A DNA stretch of 64,000 bases, taken from the NCBI GenBank assembly GCA_045645805.1, contig JAZRJL010000083.1, forward strand, positions 1 through 64,000. Reading direction: 5' to 3'. Shown piece by piece: positions 41,913 to 49,925 of this stretch. This DNA comes from SIG440 sp045645805 (GTDB lineage: Bacteria > Bacillota > Clostridia > Monoglobales > Monoglobaceae). The notes under the pieces are model-generated. The model was not told where the DNA came from, did not search any database, and saw nothing but the letters and a program-made list of their open reading frames with translations. The translations under genes and the position numbers were made by a program. Each line of letters opens with the position of its first letter. Positions within the stretch are counted from its first letter, which is position 1.

Positions 41913-42998
41913 TTATTCTTTCCAAATCTTTATCTTCCCCGACTTCTGCAAGCCCACAAGAATATTTACCGTAACGGGGAAAAGTATCATTCCTAAAAAT
42001 CCCATAAGTCTGTAACCCACATAGATTGCAAGCAAGGTAACAAGGGGATTAAGTCCAAGCTGGTCACCAACAATTTTGGGTTCGGTAAAGTTTCGCACTG
42101 CAAGAACAATCAAATAAAGCACAATAAGACCGATTGCAAGGAAGTAATTTCCCGTAATAAGAGCTACAATCGCCCAGGGGACTAAAATTCCGCCTGTACC
42201 GATTACCGGCAGAATGTCCGCAACGGCAATAAGTGCCGCAATGCCGATTGCGTTTTCGATTCCAAGAACAAAAAGTCCGATTGAAAGCTCGGTAAAGGTA
42301 ATTACCCATATAATGGTATATGCCCGAAGATAGCCAAGCACCGTTCTGCCAATATGCTTTTTTGCATCGTCAAGAACCAGCCTTGCCCTTGGCGGAAGCT
42401 GATTTCCGAGAAAATCCATAACGCTTTTGTAATCCATACTGATAAATATTGATGCAAGAATTGTAAAAACAAATGAAATAAAGAAGAATGGTATCTTTTT
42501 TGTAATTCCTGCAAGACCCGAAAGCATATTTGACGAAAAGCTCAGCACAAAGTCACGGATGCTGTCAGCGGCATTTTCAATCACAGCATAAATCTGTGCA
42601 AGGGTTTCGGGCGATATCCGTGATGCCATATCCTCAAGTGTTGTTATCATTGAATTAAAAAACGGCAAGAGACTGTTGTCATAATATGCGGGCAGGTTGG
42701 TAAAAAGATTCCTGAGTGAATCAGCAATTTTTGCACCAAGTCCCCATACAACCAGTACAATAACCGCATATTCAAAAAGTATAACCAACACTCCGGCAAG
42801 CTTTCTGTTCATTTTGGTAAGTCTCGAAAGACCCTTTACCGCAGGACGCGCCGCAAATGCAAGCAAAAACCCTATAAAAAAGGGCATTATCCAGTTTAAA
42901 ACATACTTAAAACACAAAAAAACAATCACTGCAACAAGTGCAAAATACGCTGCATTGATAATAAATTCTCTGCGCTTCTCAATTTTTTCGTTTGGCAC
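41913..42998 (-). CDS. AI-2E family permease
   Basis: 361 residues, seven to eight membrane segments, matching the AI-2E transporter (TqsA/YtvI/PerM) family: WIMPFFIGFLLAFAARPAVKGL near the N-terminus, a long central soluble segment, and the C-terminal block LPVIGTGGILVPWAIV, LVLYLIVLAVRNFTEPKIVG, GLNPLVTLLAIYVGYRLMG. The name is historical; several members are Na+/H+ antiporters or sporulation proteins (YtvI). Substrate unknown. Confidence 0.9.
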   Translation of the reverse strand: MPNEKIEKRREFIINAAYFALVAVIVFLCFKYVLNWIMPFFIGFLLAFAARPAVKGLSRLTKMNRKLAGVLVILFEYAVIVLVVWGLGAKIADSLRNLFTNLPAYYDNSLLPFFNSMITTLEDMASRISPETLAQIYAVIENAADSIRDFVLSFSSNMLSGLAGITKKIPFFFISFVFTILASIFISMDYKSVMDFLGNQLPPRARLVLDDAKKHIGRTVLGYLRAYTIIWVITFTELSIGLFVLGIENAIGIAALIAVADILPVIGTGGILVPWAIVALITGNYFLAIGLIVLYLIVLAVRNFTEPKIVGDQLGLNPLVTLLAIYVGYRLMGFLGMILFPVTVNILVGLQKSGKIKIWKE

Positions 42999-43064
42999 AA
43001 AAACACCCTCTTTGGTAAAATATTTTTTATCTAATAGAAAATTGCATAATTACAACCAATTAAT

Positions 43065-43090
43065 GTAGGGATGGGGCTTGCTCCATCCGA
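43065..43090 (+). repeat. REP-like palindrome
   Basis: GTAGG then GATGGGGC/GCTCCATC hairpin upstream of the AI-2E permease gene. Confidence 0.6.
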
Positions 43091-43113
43091 AGCATTTTTT
43101 TCATTATACAACA

Positions 43114-43146
43114 ACTGCCCCGACCCTGTCAACAGGTCGGGGCAGT
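43114..43146 (-). terminator. Terminator of prmA
   Basis: 12 bp stem ACTGCCCCGACC/GGTCGGGGCAGT, loop of 9; minus-strand tail TGTTGTATAAT. Confidence 0.75.
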
Positions 43147-43159
43147 GATTTCTTCCATT

Positions 43160-44104
43160 TTAAAGAGTTGCCGCAAAGCACGCCCATTCGCCCATTGTGC
43201 GTTCACAGATTATTTTAAGTCCTGCTTTTTCAAGCTGAGCCTTTACCTCATCCTTGCGTTCAATTATAATTCCCGAGCAGATGAAAACTCCGTCTTCCTT
43301 CAAAAAGTCCTTTACATAACCCGAAAGGCTGATTATTACATCAGCAACAATATTTGCAAGGACAATCTCGTACTTATTCTCCGAAAGCTTTTGACAAAGC
43401 ACCTTGTCCGAGGTGATATCCCCTGCAATGCCATGATAAATTTCACGGGGCAGCTTGTTAAGTTCAAGGTTGTTGTAAGCTGTTTCAACCGCCATAGGGT
43501 CAATATCAACAGCCGCTGCGTCTTTGGCACCAAGCAAAAGACCGATTACCGAAAGTATCCCCGAGCCACAGCCAAGGTCAAGGATTTTGTCGCCTTTTTC
43601 AAGATGCTTTTCCATTTCCTCAATACACATACGGGTACTTTCGTGCGAGCCTGTACCAAAGCTCATTCCTGGATTGATTATAAACTTAACCCTGTCACTT
43701 TTGGGGACGTCCTCCCACTGGGGAACAATCAAAACCTTTTCGCCCACTTCAATTGGCTTAAAGTATTGTTTCCAGTTCTCGGACCAGTCCTCATCCTTGA
43801 CCGCCCTTTGGTGAAAGGCTGTTTTTTCAAGGTTAAGTGCCGAAACCGCATCAATTGCCTGTTGCATCTCGGTTTCGCCCTCGGCATCATCGCCAAAGTA
43901 TACCGTAATGCAGCTGTCGGCGGTCTTAAGCTTTTCAAGCTCCTCGTCAACATAATCCCAGTACTTGCGATTGTTTTCAAGAAATTCCTTAAAGTCGTCC
44001 TTGTCGGAAATTTCAACACCGGTAATTCCCAAATCATAAAGAACACCGCATATGGGGTCAATCCCTTTAGCCGTTGTGGTTATTTTTAGCTCTGTCCAGT
44101 TCAT
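43160..44104 (-). CDS. prmA: Ribosomal protein L11 methyltransferase
   Basis: Trimethylates ribosomal protein L11. 314 residues: N-terminal substrate-recognition domain (MNWTELKITTTAKGIDPI), central link NWKQYFKPIEVGEKVLIVPQW, and SAM-binding Rossmann domain (FGTGSHESTRMC, ILDLGCGSGILSVIGLLLG, NIVADVIISL). Lies downstream of dnaJ, the common dnaK-dnaJ-prmA order, but a 3' element now separates them. Confidence 0.95.
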   Translation of the reverse strand: MNWTELKITTTAKGIDPICGVLYDLGITGVEISDKDDFKEFLENNRKYWDYVDEELEKLKTADSCITVYFGDDAEGETEMQQAIDAVSALNLEKTAFHQRAVKDEDWSENWKQYFKPIEVGEKVLIVPQWEDVPKSDRVKFIINPGMSFGTGSHESTRMCIEEMEKHLEKGDKILDLGCGSGILSVIGLLLGAKDAAAVDIDPMAVETAYNNLELNKLPREIYHGIAGDITSDKVLCQKLSENKYEIVLANIVADVIISLSGYVKDFLKEDGVFICSGIIIERKDEVKAQLEKAGLKIICERTMGEWACFAATL

Positions 44105-44122
44105 AAAAGCTCTCCTTAAAAC

Positions 44123-44148
44123 GGGCGGATGTGGGCATCCGCCCCTAC
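44123..44148 (-). repeat. REP-like palindrome
   Basis: Minus strand GTAG then GGGCGGATG/CATCCGCCC, just upstream of prmA. Confidence 0.7.
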
Positions 44149-44184
44149 AAGATTGGTCTGAAAAAATTTTACATCCTCGTCAAA

Positions 44185-44372
44185 GAGGATAGGGAAAATT
44201 GAATCAGAATGAACAAACTGAACCCGAAGGCGTACTTGTGTACGTCGAGAGGTGAAGTTTGTTTATAGCAAAAAGATATAATTATGCGAAAAATCGAACA
44301 TCGTAAGATTTTTCTACCTATTTATATGAAATATTCTTTTCTTTTTGCGGTCTGAGCAATTTTTACATCCTC
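44185..44372 (-). repeat. 3' three-way-junction element, copy D
   Basis: Touches the dnaJ stop codon. P1 GAGGAT/ATCCTC, P2 ACAAAC/GTTTGT with inner ACC/GGT and GCGTAC/GTACG, P3 GCAAAAAG/CTTTTTGC. The end sequence TTTTACATCCTC is repeated at 44167-44178 on the far side of the element, as if a second, truncated copy follows. Confidence 0.75.
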
Positions 44373-45529
44373 TATTTCAAAAAATCTTTTACCTTATCCA
44401 TAAAACTCTTTCTCTCATTATACTTTGCCGGCTCAACAGTGTCACCAAACTGACGAAGCAAATCCTTTTGCTTTTCGGAAAGGTTTTTGGGAATTTCAAC
44501 ATTTATTTTTACATACTGATTGCCCCTTGCACCATTGCCGTGAAGCTTTGGCACACCCTTGTCCTTTAAGCGGAACACCGTACCTGTCTGCGTTCCCTCG
44601 GGGATGTTATACTTAACATTTCCGTCAATTGTGGGGACCTGAACCTCGGCACCAAGAGCCGCTTCAACAAAGGTAATGGGAAAGTCACACATAATGTCAT
44701 AGCCCTGACGGGTAAACAGCTTATGCTTTTTAACACGGGTAACGACCAGCAAATCACCTGCCGGTCCGCCGTTTTTGCCTGCATCGCCCTGACCGCTTAC
44801 CGAAATAATCTGCTCATTGTCAATGCCTGCAGGAATTTTCACCTTTACCTTTCGACTTTTGCGTACAGAGCCGTCACCACGACAAGCCTTGCAGGGGTTG
44901 GTAATAATCTTACCTGTACCCGAACAAGTGCTGCAGGGTCTTGTACTCTGGAAGTTTCCAAACGCAGTCCGCTGAACGGTTGTAACCTGACCCGTACCAT
45001 GGCACACATTACAGGTTGCAGGAGCAGTACCGCTTTCTGCACCGCTGCCACCGCAGGAATCGCAACGCTCGGTACGGTTTACGTTAAGTTCAATCTCGCA
45101 GCCAAAGCAGGCTTGCTCAAAGGTAAGGTCAACGGCATACTTAAGGTCACGGCCACGCTGTGGAGCGTTGGGGTTGCGCCTTGTCTGACCGCCGCCAAAG
45201 CCGCCGCCGAAAAAGCTGCTGAATATATCCTCAAAGCCGCCGCCAAAGCCGCCGAAGTCACCATAACCGCCGCCACCAAAGCCGCCCGCCTGAGGGTCAA
45301 CCCCTGCGTGACCAAACTGGTCATAGCGTTGTTTCTTTTCAGCATCACTGAGGATTTCATAAGCCTCGGTTGCCTCCTTAAACTTTTCCTCGGCAGGCTT
45401 TGCCTTTTCGCCGGGGTTAAGGTCAGGGTGGTACTTTTTAGCAAGCTTTCTGTATGCTTTTTTTATTTCATCGGGCGAGGCACTTTTGTCAACGCCAAGC
45501 ACCTCATAATAATCTCGTTTTTCAGCCAA
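44372..45529 (-). CDS. dnaJ: Chaperone DnaJ
   Basis: Hsp40 co-chaperone of DnaK. 385 residues: J domain with HPD (KKYHPDLN), Gly/Phe-rich linker (GGFGGGGYGDFGGFGGG), four zinc repeats (CDSCGGSG, CNVCHGTG, CSTCSGTG, CKACRGDG) and C-terminal substrate domains. Start taken as TTG 45529, giving the family's usual AEKRDYYEVLGV, with GGTGA just upstream; GTG/TTG codons 3-4 positions earlier are alternatives. Confidence 0.96.
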   Translation of the reverse strand: MAEKRDYYEVLGVDKSASPDEIKKAYRKLAKKYHPDLNPGEKAKPAEEKFKEATEAYEILSDAEKKQRYDQFGHAGVDPQAGGFGGGGYGDFGGFGGGFEDIFSSFFGGGFGGGQTRRNPNAPQRGRDLKYAVDLTFEQACFGCEIELNVNRTERCDSCGGSGAESGTAPATCNVCHGTGQVTTVQRTAFGNFQSTRPCSTCSGTGKIITNPCKACRGDGSVRKSRKVKVKIPAGIDNEQIISVSGQGDAGKNGGPAGDLLVVTRVKKHKLFTRQGYDIMCDFPITFVEAALGAEVQVPTIDGNVKYNIPEGTQTGTVFRLKDKGVPKLHGNGARGNQYVKINVEIPKNLSEKQKDLLRQFGDTVEPAKYNERKSFMDKVKDFLK

Positions 45530-45575
45530 AATTGTCACCAACTGTCTGTTCTAAATTTATTTCTTTCAGCAGTAA

Positions 45576-45603
45576 CGGGGCGGTAATTAAGCCGCCCCCT
45601 TAC
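45576..45603 (-). repeat. Degenerate REP-like palindrome
   Basis: Minus strand GTAAGGG then GGCGG.../CCGCCCC in the dnaK-dnaJ spacer. Confidence 0.5.
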
Positions 45604-45621
45604 AACCATTTATTACATACC

Positions 45622-45726
45622 CTAAGGCGCTGTAAAAATTGTTGGAGATTGGTTGAACCTAACCCGAAGCTGTGCTTTTTGCACTGCGAGCGGTGTAGTT
45701 CAGCCGATATGCTCAATTTTTACAAG
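45622..45726 (-). repeat. 3' element, copy E (short form without P3)
   Basis: Just behind the dnaK stop. Perfect outer stem TGTAAAAATTG/CAATTTTTACA; the P2-like arm TGAAC/GTTCA contains the same ACC-CGAAG and CGAGC-GGT internal loop and a TGTGC/GCACT tip. The third arm is missing. Stem bases differ from the other copies but still pair. Confidence 0.65.
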
Positions 45727-45732
45727 CCTTAA

Positions 45733-47577
45733 TTATTCGTTATCGTCTACTACCTTGTAGTCTGCATCAACCACATTATCATCATTTGCTGCACCTGCTG
45801 CGGGGTCCTGCTGAGGCTGACCCTGTGCACCTGCCTGTGCCTGAGCATCAGCATAAAGCTTTGATGAAATCTCGTAGAATTTCTTTGATACAGCCTCGGT
45901 TTGAGCCTTTACGCCTTCAACGTCAATTTCCTCAACTTTTAACATATCCTTAAGCTTATCTACCTCTGCCTGGATGCCCGCCTTTTCGTCTGCAGTAATC
46001 TTGTCACCAAGGTCAGCAAGGGTCTTTTCGGTCTGGTAAACCATATTGTCGGCTGTGTTTCTTGCATCAACAGCTTCTTTCTTTTTCTTATCCTCTGCTG
46101 CATATTGTTCAGCCTCTTTAACAGCCTTTTCGATATCCTCGTCTGAAAGGTTGGTGCTTGATGTAATTGTGATATCCTGACTGTTGCCTGTACCCATATC
46201 CTTTGCGGTTACGTGAACAATACCGTTTGCGTCGATGTCAAACGAAACCTCAATCTGAGGAACACCACGGGGTGCGGGAGGAATGTTGTTAAGGCTGAAA
46301 CGACCGAGAGTTTTGTTGTAAGCAGCCATTTCTCTTTCACCCTGAAGAACGTGAACCTCAACGCTGGTCTGACTGTCAGCTGCAGTTGAGAAAATCTGAC
46401 TCTTCTTTGTTGGGATTGTGGTGTTTCTGTCAATAATCTTTGTAAACACGCCGCCCATTGTTTCGATACCAAGAGAGAGAGGTGTTACGTCAAGAAGAAC
46501 AAGGTCTTCAACATCGCCCGAAAGCACGCCTGCCTGAATTGCCGCACCGATTGCAACACATTCGTCAGGGTTGATGCCCTTGTGGGGTTCTTTACCGATA
46601 AGACGCTGAACAGCCTCCTGAACAGCAGGGATACGTGATGAACCACCAACAAGCAATACCTTGTCAATTTCAGCGGGCGAAATGCCTGCGTCTGAGATTG
46701 CATTCTGTGTAGCAATCATTGTCTTTTCAACAAGGTCAGCTGTAAGCTCATTGAACTTCTGTCTTGTAAGAGTAATGTCAAGATGCTTTGGACCTGTTGC
46801 ATCTGCTGTGATAAAGGGCAGGTTTACGTTTGATGACATAACGCCCGAAAGTTCAATTTTAGCCTTTTCAGCAGCTTCCTTAAGTCTTTGAAGTGCCATT
46901 TTGTCGGTCTTTAAATCAATGCCGTTTTCCTTCTGGAATTCAGCTGCAAGATAATCGATAATTTTTTGGTCAAAGTCATCACCGCCAAGCTTGTTGTTAC
47001 CGCTTGTTGCCAAAACTTCAAACACACCGTCACCGATTTCAAGGATTGAAACGTCGAATGTACCGCCGCCAAGGTCGTATACCATAATCTTTTGGTCGGT
47101 GTCCTTGTCAAGACCATAAGCAAGAGCTGCAGCTGTTGGCTCATTGATAATTCTAAGAACCTCAAGACCTGCAATCTTACCTGCGTCCTTGGTTGCCTGA
47201 CGCTGTGCGTCGCTGAAGTAAGCAGGAACAGTAATTACAGCCTGTGTAATTGTTTCACCAAGATAGCTTTCAGCATCAGCCTTTAATTTTTGAAGTGTCA
47301 TTGCTGAAATTTCCTGAGGAGTGTACTTTTTGCCGTCAACGTCTACTTTGTAGTCAGTACCCATTTCACGCTTGATTGAAGAAATTGTGTTGGGGTTTGT
47401 GATTGCCTGTCTTTTTGCAACCTGACCAACAAGTCTTTCACCTGTTTTTGTAAATGCTACAACCGAGGGAGTTGTTCTTGCACCCTCAGGGTTTGTGATA
47501 ACAGTAGGCTCGCCGCCTTCCATAACTGCTACACAAGAGTTTGTTGTACCTAAGTCAATACCTATAATTTTTGCCAT
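45733..47577 (-). CDS. dnaK: Chaperone DnaK (Hsp70)
   Basis: 614 residues. Nucleotide-binding domain motifs IGIDLGTTNSCVAVMEGG, VITVPAYFSDAQRQATKDAG, VYDLGGGTFDVSILE and LLVGGSSRIPAVQE; substrate-binding domain (DVTPLSLGIETMGG, GRFSLNNIPPAPRGVPQIEV) and a Gln/Ala-rich C-terminal tail. Part of hrcA-grpE-dnaK-dnaJ, though a MITE-like repeat interrupts the grpE-dnaK spacer. Confidence 0.98.
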   Translation of the reverse strand: MAKIIGIDLGTTNSCVAVMEGGEPTVITNPEGARTTPSVVAFTKTGERLVGQVAKRQAITNPNTISSIKREMGTDYKVDVDGKKYTPQEISAMTLQKLKADAESYLGETITQAVITVPAYFSDAQRQATKDAGKIAGLEVLRIINEPTAAALAYGLDKDTDQKIMVYDLGGGTFDVSILEIGDGVFEVLATSGNNKLGGDDFDQKIIDYLAAEFQKENGIDLKTDKMALQRLKEAAEKAKIELSGVMSSNVNLPFITADATGPKHLDITLTRQKFNELTADLVEKTMIATQNAISDAGISPAEIDKVLLVGGSSRIPAVQEAVQRLIGKEPHKGINPDECVAIGAAIQAGVLSGDVEDLVLLDVTPLSLGIETMGGVFTKIIDRNTTIPTKKSQIFSTAADSQTSVEVHVLQGEREMAAYNKTLGRFSLNNIPPAPRGVPQIEVSFDIDANGIVHVTAKDMGTGNSQDITITSSTNLSDEDIEKAVKEAEQYAAEDKKKKEAVDARNTADNMVYQTEKTLADLGDKITADEKAGIQAEVDKLKDMLKVEEIDVEGVKAQTEAVSKKFYEISSKLYADAQAQAGAQGQPQQDPAAGAANDDNVVDADYKVVDDNE

Positions 47578-47613
47578 AATAAATCACCTTTCATTTTTCT
47601 ATTTTGATATATT

Positions 47614-47733
47614 ACAATCCCTCAGTCACTTCGTGACAGCTCCCTTTACACAAGGGAGCCTCCCTACTACATCATTAAGCCGCCCTCCTTGTGTAAAGGA
47701 GGGTGTCACACGAAAGTGTGACGGGAGGATTGT
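47614..47733. mobile_element. MITE-like palindromic element between grpE and dnaK
   Basis: About 120 bp with inverted ends (ACAATCCCTC and GGGAGGATTGT) and four hairpins: GTCAC/GTGAC, GCTCCCTT/AAGGGAGC, CCCTCCTT/AAGGAGGG and GTCACAC/GTGTGAC. No coding capacity. Confidence 0.7.
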
Positions 47734-47744
47734 TTTTACTTAAT

Positions 47745-48278
47745 TTAATTTGCTACCTTAACCATCGCAAAGCGAATTACCTTGCCCTTGCAGGTAAAGC
47801 CTGACATAAGCTCGTCTGACACTGTATTTTCACCAAAGTCCTCGTTTTCCTCATGCATTACTGCGTTGTGAAGCTCGGGGTCAAAGACTTCGCCCACAGT
47901 TTTGATTTTTTCAACCCCGAGAGCCGTAAGTACGTCGTCAAGCTGTTTTAAAATCATTGTTACGCCCTCAAGCATACTGCTGTCATCTGCATCTGCTGCG
48001 GAAATCGCACGCTCAAGATTGTCCTTTACGGGCAGAACCTTTTCAACCGTGTCACAAACCGCCATTAGATAAAGGTCCTCACGTTCCTTTGCTGTACGCT
48101 TTTTGAAGTTGTCAAACTCAGCTGCGTGACGAATCATTTTGTCCTTAAGGCTTTCAACCTCCAGCTTTAATGCATCTGTTTCAGAAATCTCCTCGGTTGC
48201 CGCGGTTTCCACTGTTTCTTCAACAGCCTCGGTAGTTTTGGGGGTTTCCTCCGCAGTTATTTTTTCTTCTTCTGCCAT
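47745..48278 (-). CDS. grpE: Nucleotide exchange factor GrpE
   Basis: 177 residues: an acidic, Thr/Glu-rich N-terminus (EETPKTTEAVEETVETAATEE is part of it), a long coiled coil (LKLEVESLKDKMIRHAAEFDNFKKRTAKER) and the beta domain (LDDVLTALGVEKI, FDPELHNAVMHEE). Stimulates ADP release from DnaK. Begins 2 bp after hrcA. Confidence 0.96.
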   Translation of the reverse strand: MAEEEKITAEETPKTTEAVEETVETAATEEISETDALKLEVESLKDKMIRHAAEFDNFKKRTAKEREDLYLMAVCDTVEKVLPVKDNLERAISAADADDSSMLEGVTMILKQLDDVLTALGVEKIKTVGEVFDPELHNAVMHEENEDFGENTVSDELMSGFTCKGKVIRFAMVKVAN

Positions 48279-48280
48279 TT

Positions 48281-49357
48281 CTATTCATCTCCTTTGCCTA
48301 TCATTAATTGAGGTCGCTCTTTTCCGCCAAAATTCTTACTCAGCACATCACTAAGCTGCTGTGTAAAAAATTCAAGTGCGGAAATTATTTTTGAATAGTT
48401 CATTCTTGCAGGGCCTAAAACCCCAAGAACGCCCATAATTTTATCAGATACACGATAAGGTGCAAGCACCACGCTGTTGTTTTTTAGTTCTGGAATGGGA
48501 ATTTCATCACCGATAAGAACCTTTACCTGACCCGACGGAACAGCCTCGGCAATCACCTTTGACAGATTTTCGGTATTTTCAACCGCCTCAAACAGCTCCT
48601 TGACCTTGTCAACGCTGCCGTATTCGGGAAATCTAAAGATGCTTGAAAGTCCGTCAACAAAAATCTGCTTTGCATCAATCTCCATAACCGCCTCGTGGAC
48701 CATTTCCATCACCGAGGCAAGAATTTCAAAGTTTTTGCCGATAACCGACTGAATTTCCATTATGTTTGAAAGATTGATTTCCGAAACGGTAAGTCCCGAA
48801 AGGTTTTCGTTAAGAATTTTGCTGAGCTGGTCGGCAAAATCATCGGAAATTTCGGTTTTAAGGTTTAAAATCTTGTTTTTGATTATTCCCGATTTGTCCG
48901 ACACAATAAGCATTGCCTTTTCAGCATCAATTTTTACAACCTTAATGTTTTTAACAACACCAAGCTCGGTACCGGGAAGCATACCAATTACCGGAAGTCC
49001 CGTAATCCCCGAAAAAGCCGCCGCAACGTCACGGACTATCGACTCAAGCTCCTGCTTTTTTTGTGTTGCAACCTGCTTGATTTCGGCAATTTCAGCCGCG
49101 GTCATTTCGTATTTTTCCATCAGTGAATCAACATAAAGTCTGTATCCGCCCGTTGACGGGACACGCCCTGCCGAGGTATGAGGCTGAATAAGAAGTCCCA
49201 TTTCCTCCAAATCACCCATCTCATTGCGGATTGTCGCCGCACTGAGGTTAAGCTCGGGCTTTTTTGAAATGCTTCGTGAACCGACAGGCTCGGCGGTGTT
49301 GATGTAATCCTCAACAATTGCCTGAAGAATCATACGTTTTCTGTCGTCTAATGCCAT
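48281..49357 (-). CDS. hrcA: Heat-inducible transcription repressor HrcA
   Basis: Represses its own operon through CIRCE, with GroE as cofactor in studied species. 358 residues: N-terminal winged helix (RKRMILQAIVEDYINTAEPVGSRSI, LNLSAATIRNEMGDLEEMGLLIQPHTSAGRVP) and the HrcA effector domain. ATG 49357 has GGAGGTG upstream; codons before it are leader. First gene of the heat-shock operon. Confidence 0.97.
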   Translation of the reverse strand: MALDDRKRMILQAIVEDYINTAEPVGSRSISKKPELNLSAATIRNEMGDLEEMGLLIQPHTSAGRVPSTGGYRLYVDSLMEKYEMTAAEIAEIKQVATQKKQELESIVRDVAAAFSGITGLPVIGMLPGTELGVVKNIKVVKIDAEKAMLIVSDKSGIIKNKILNLKTEISDDFADQLSKILNENLSGLTVSEINLSNIMEIQSVIGKNFEILASVMEMVHEAVMEIDAKQIFVDGLSSIFRFPEYGSVDKVKELFEAVENTENLSKVIAEAVPSGQVKVLIGDEIPIPELKNNSVVLAPYRVSDKIMGVLGVLGPARMNYSKIISALEFFTQQLSDVLSKNFGGKERPQLMIGKGDE

Positions 49358-49403
49358 TTTGTGCCACCTCCAATTTCGGTGAACCGACATTTTTTAGATT
49401 TTG

Positions 49404-49430
49404 TTAGCACTCATCTCGATAGAGTGCTAA
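49404..49430 (-). promoter_or_regulatory. CIRCE operator
   Basis: Perfect TTAGCACTC-N9-GAGTGCTAA, the HrcA binding site, placed between the promoter and hrcA. Confidence 0.98.
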
Positions 49431-49441
49431 TCATTAATGCT

Positions 49442-49470
49442 AATATAGCACTTCTTGCAGTATTTGTCAA
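49442..49470 (-). promoter_or_regulatory. hrcA operon promoter
   Basis: Minus strand TTGACA (49470-49465), 17 bp, TATATT (49447-49442); CIRCE lies about 11 bp downstream of the -10. Confidence 0.9.
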
Positions 49471-49560
49471 GAGTTTTGGCGGATTTTTCTTTTAATTTTG
49501 AAAAGTTGTCCGGAATTTATATAATTTATTTATGTAGTAAACGCCCAACCTTATAGAATG

Positions 49561-49585
49561 CGGCAGAAGCAAGCCCCTGCCCTAC
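49561..49585 (-). repeat. REP-like palindrome
   Basis: Minus strand GTAGG then GCAGGGGCTTGCTTCTGC; half-conserved stem, GTAG head intact. Confidence 0.5.
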
Positions 49586-49619
49586 AATAATTACGCATTG
49601 TTTTCAAATCGTAGGGGTA

Positions 49620-49918
49620 GGGGATAAGAAAAATGATGCAGAACGAACAAACGCCATCCCGAAGGTGTACTTTTCGTCGCAATTTCTATCGTTTTGTTCG
49701 CAGTTGAAAATTTCTACTGCTCACATACTCTTGAATTGCTCCTCTTCCCCAAAAAGGTCTCCTTTTTGGGGAGAAAGGAAAAACCGTCTGTCAAGCGATG
49801 GTTTTCCTTTAAGGAAAACCGAGAAAAAAGACGTGTTTTGACGCGTACGAGAGGTGGCGTTTGTTTGTAGCAAAAAGGTATATGTACCTTTTGCGGTCTG
49901 GACATTTTTTACATTCCC
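49620..49918 (-). repeat. 3' three-way-junction element, copy F, with enlarged P2 loop
   Basis: Behind the serS stop (7 bp). P1 GGGGAT/ATTCCC, P2 AACAAACGCC/GGCGTTTGTT, P3 GCAAAAAGGTA/TACCTTTTGC. The normal 4-nt tip of P2 is replaced by about 175 bp (49671-49845) holding its own hairpins (CCCCAAAAAGG/CCTTTTTGGGG; GGTTTTCCTT/AAGGAAAACC). Confidence 0.72.
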
Positions 49919-49925
49919 GTTACTT

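Noticed and set aside
43145..44089. 314-codon plus-strand ORF antisense to prmA
   Set aside because: PrmA on the minus strand has all its family motifs; the plus-strand peptide resembles nothing and has no ribosome site.
44723..45586. 287-codon plus-strand ORF antisense to dnaJ
   Set aside because: An Ala/Thr-rich shadow of the Gly/Cys-rich dnaJ codons; DnaJ is unambiguous.
28565..49925. CRISPR array as explanation for the recurring repeats
   Set aside because: The repeats are dispersed, each tied to a gene end, with no regular spacers and no cas genes.
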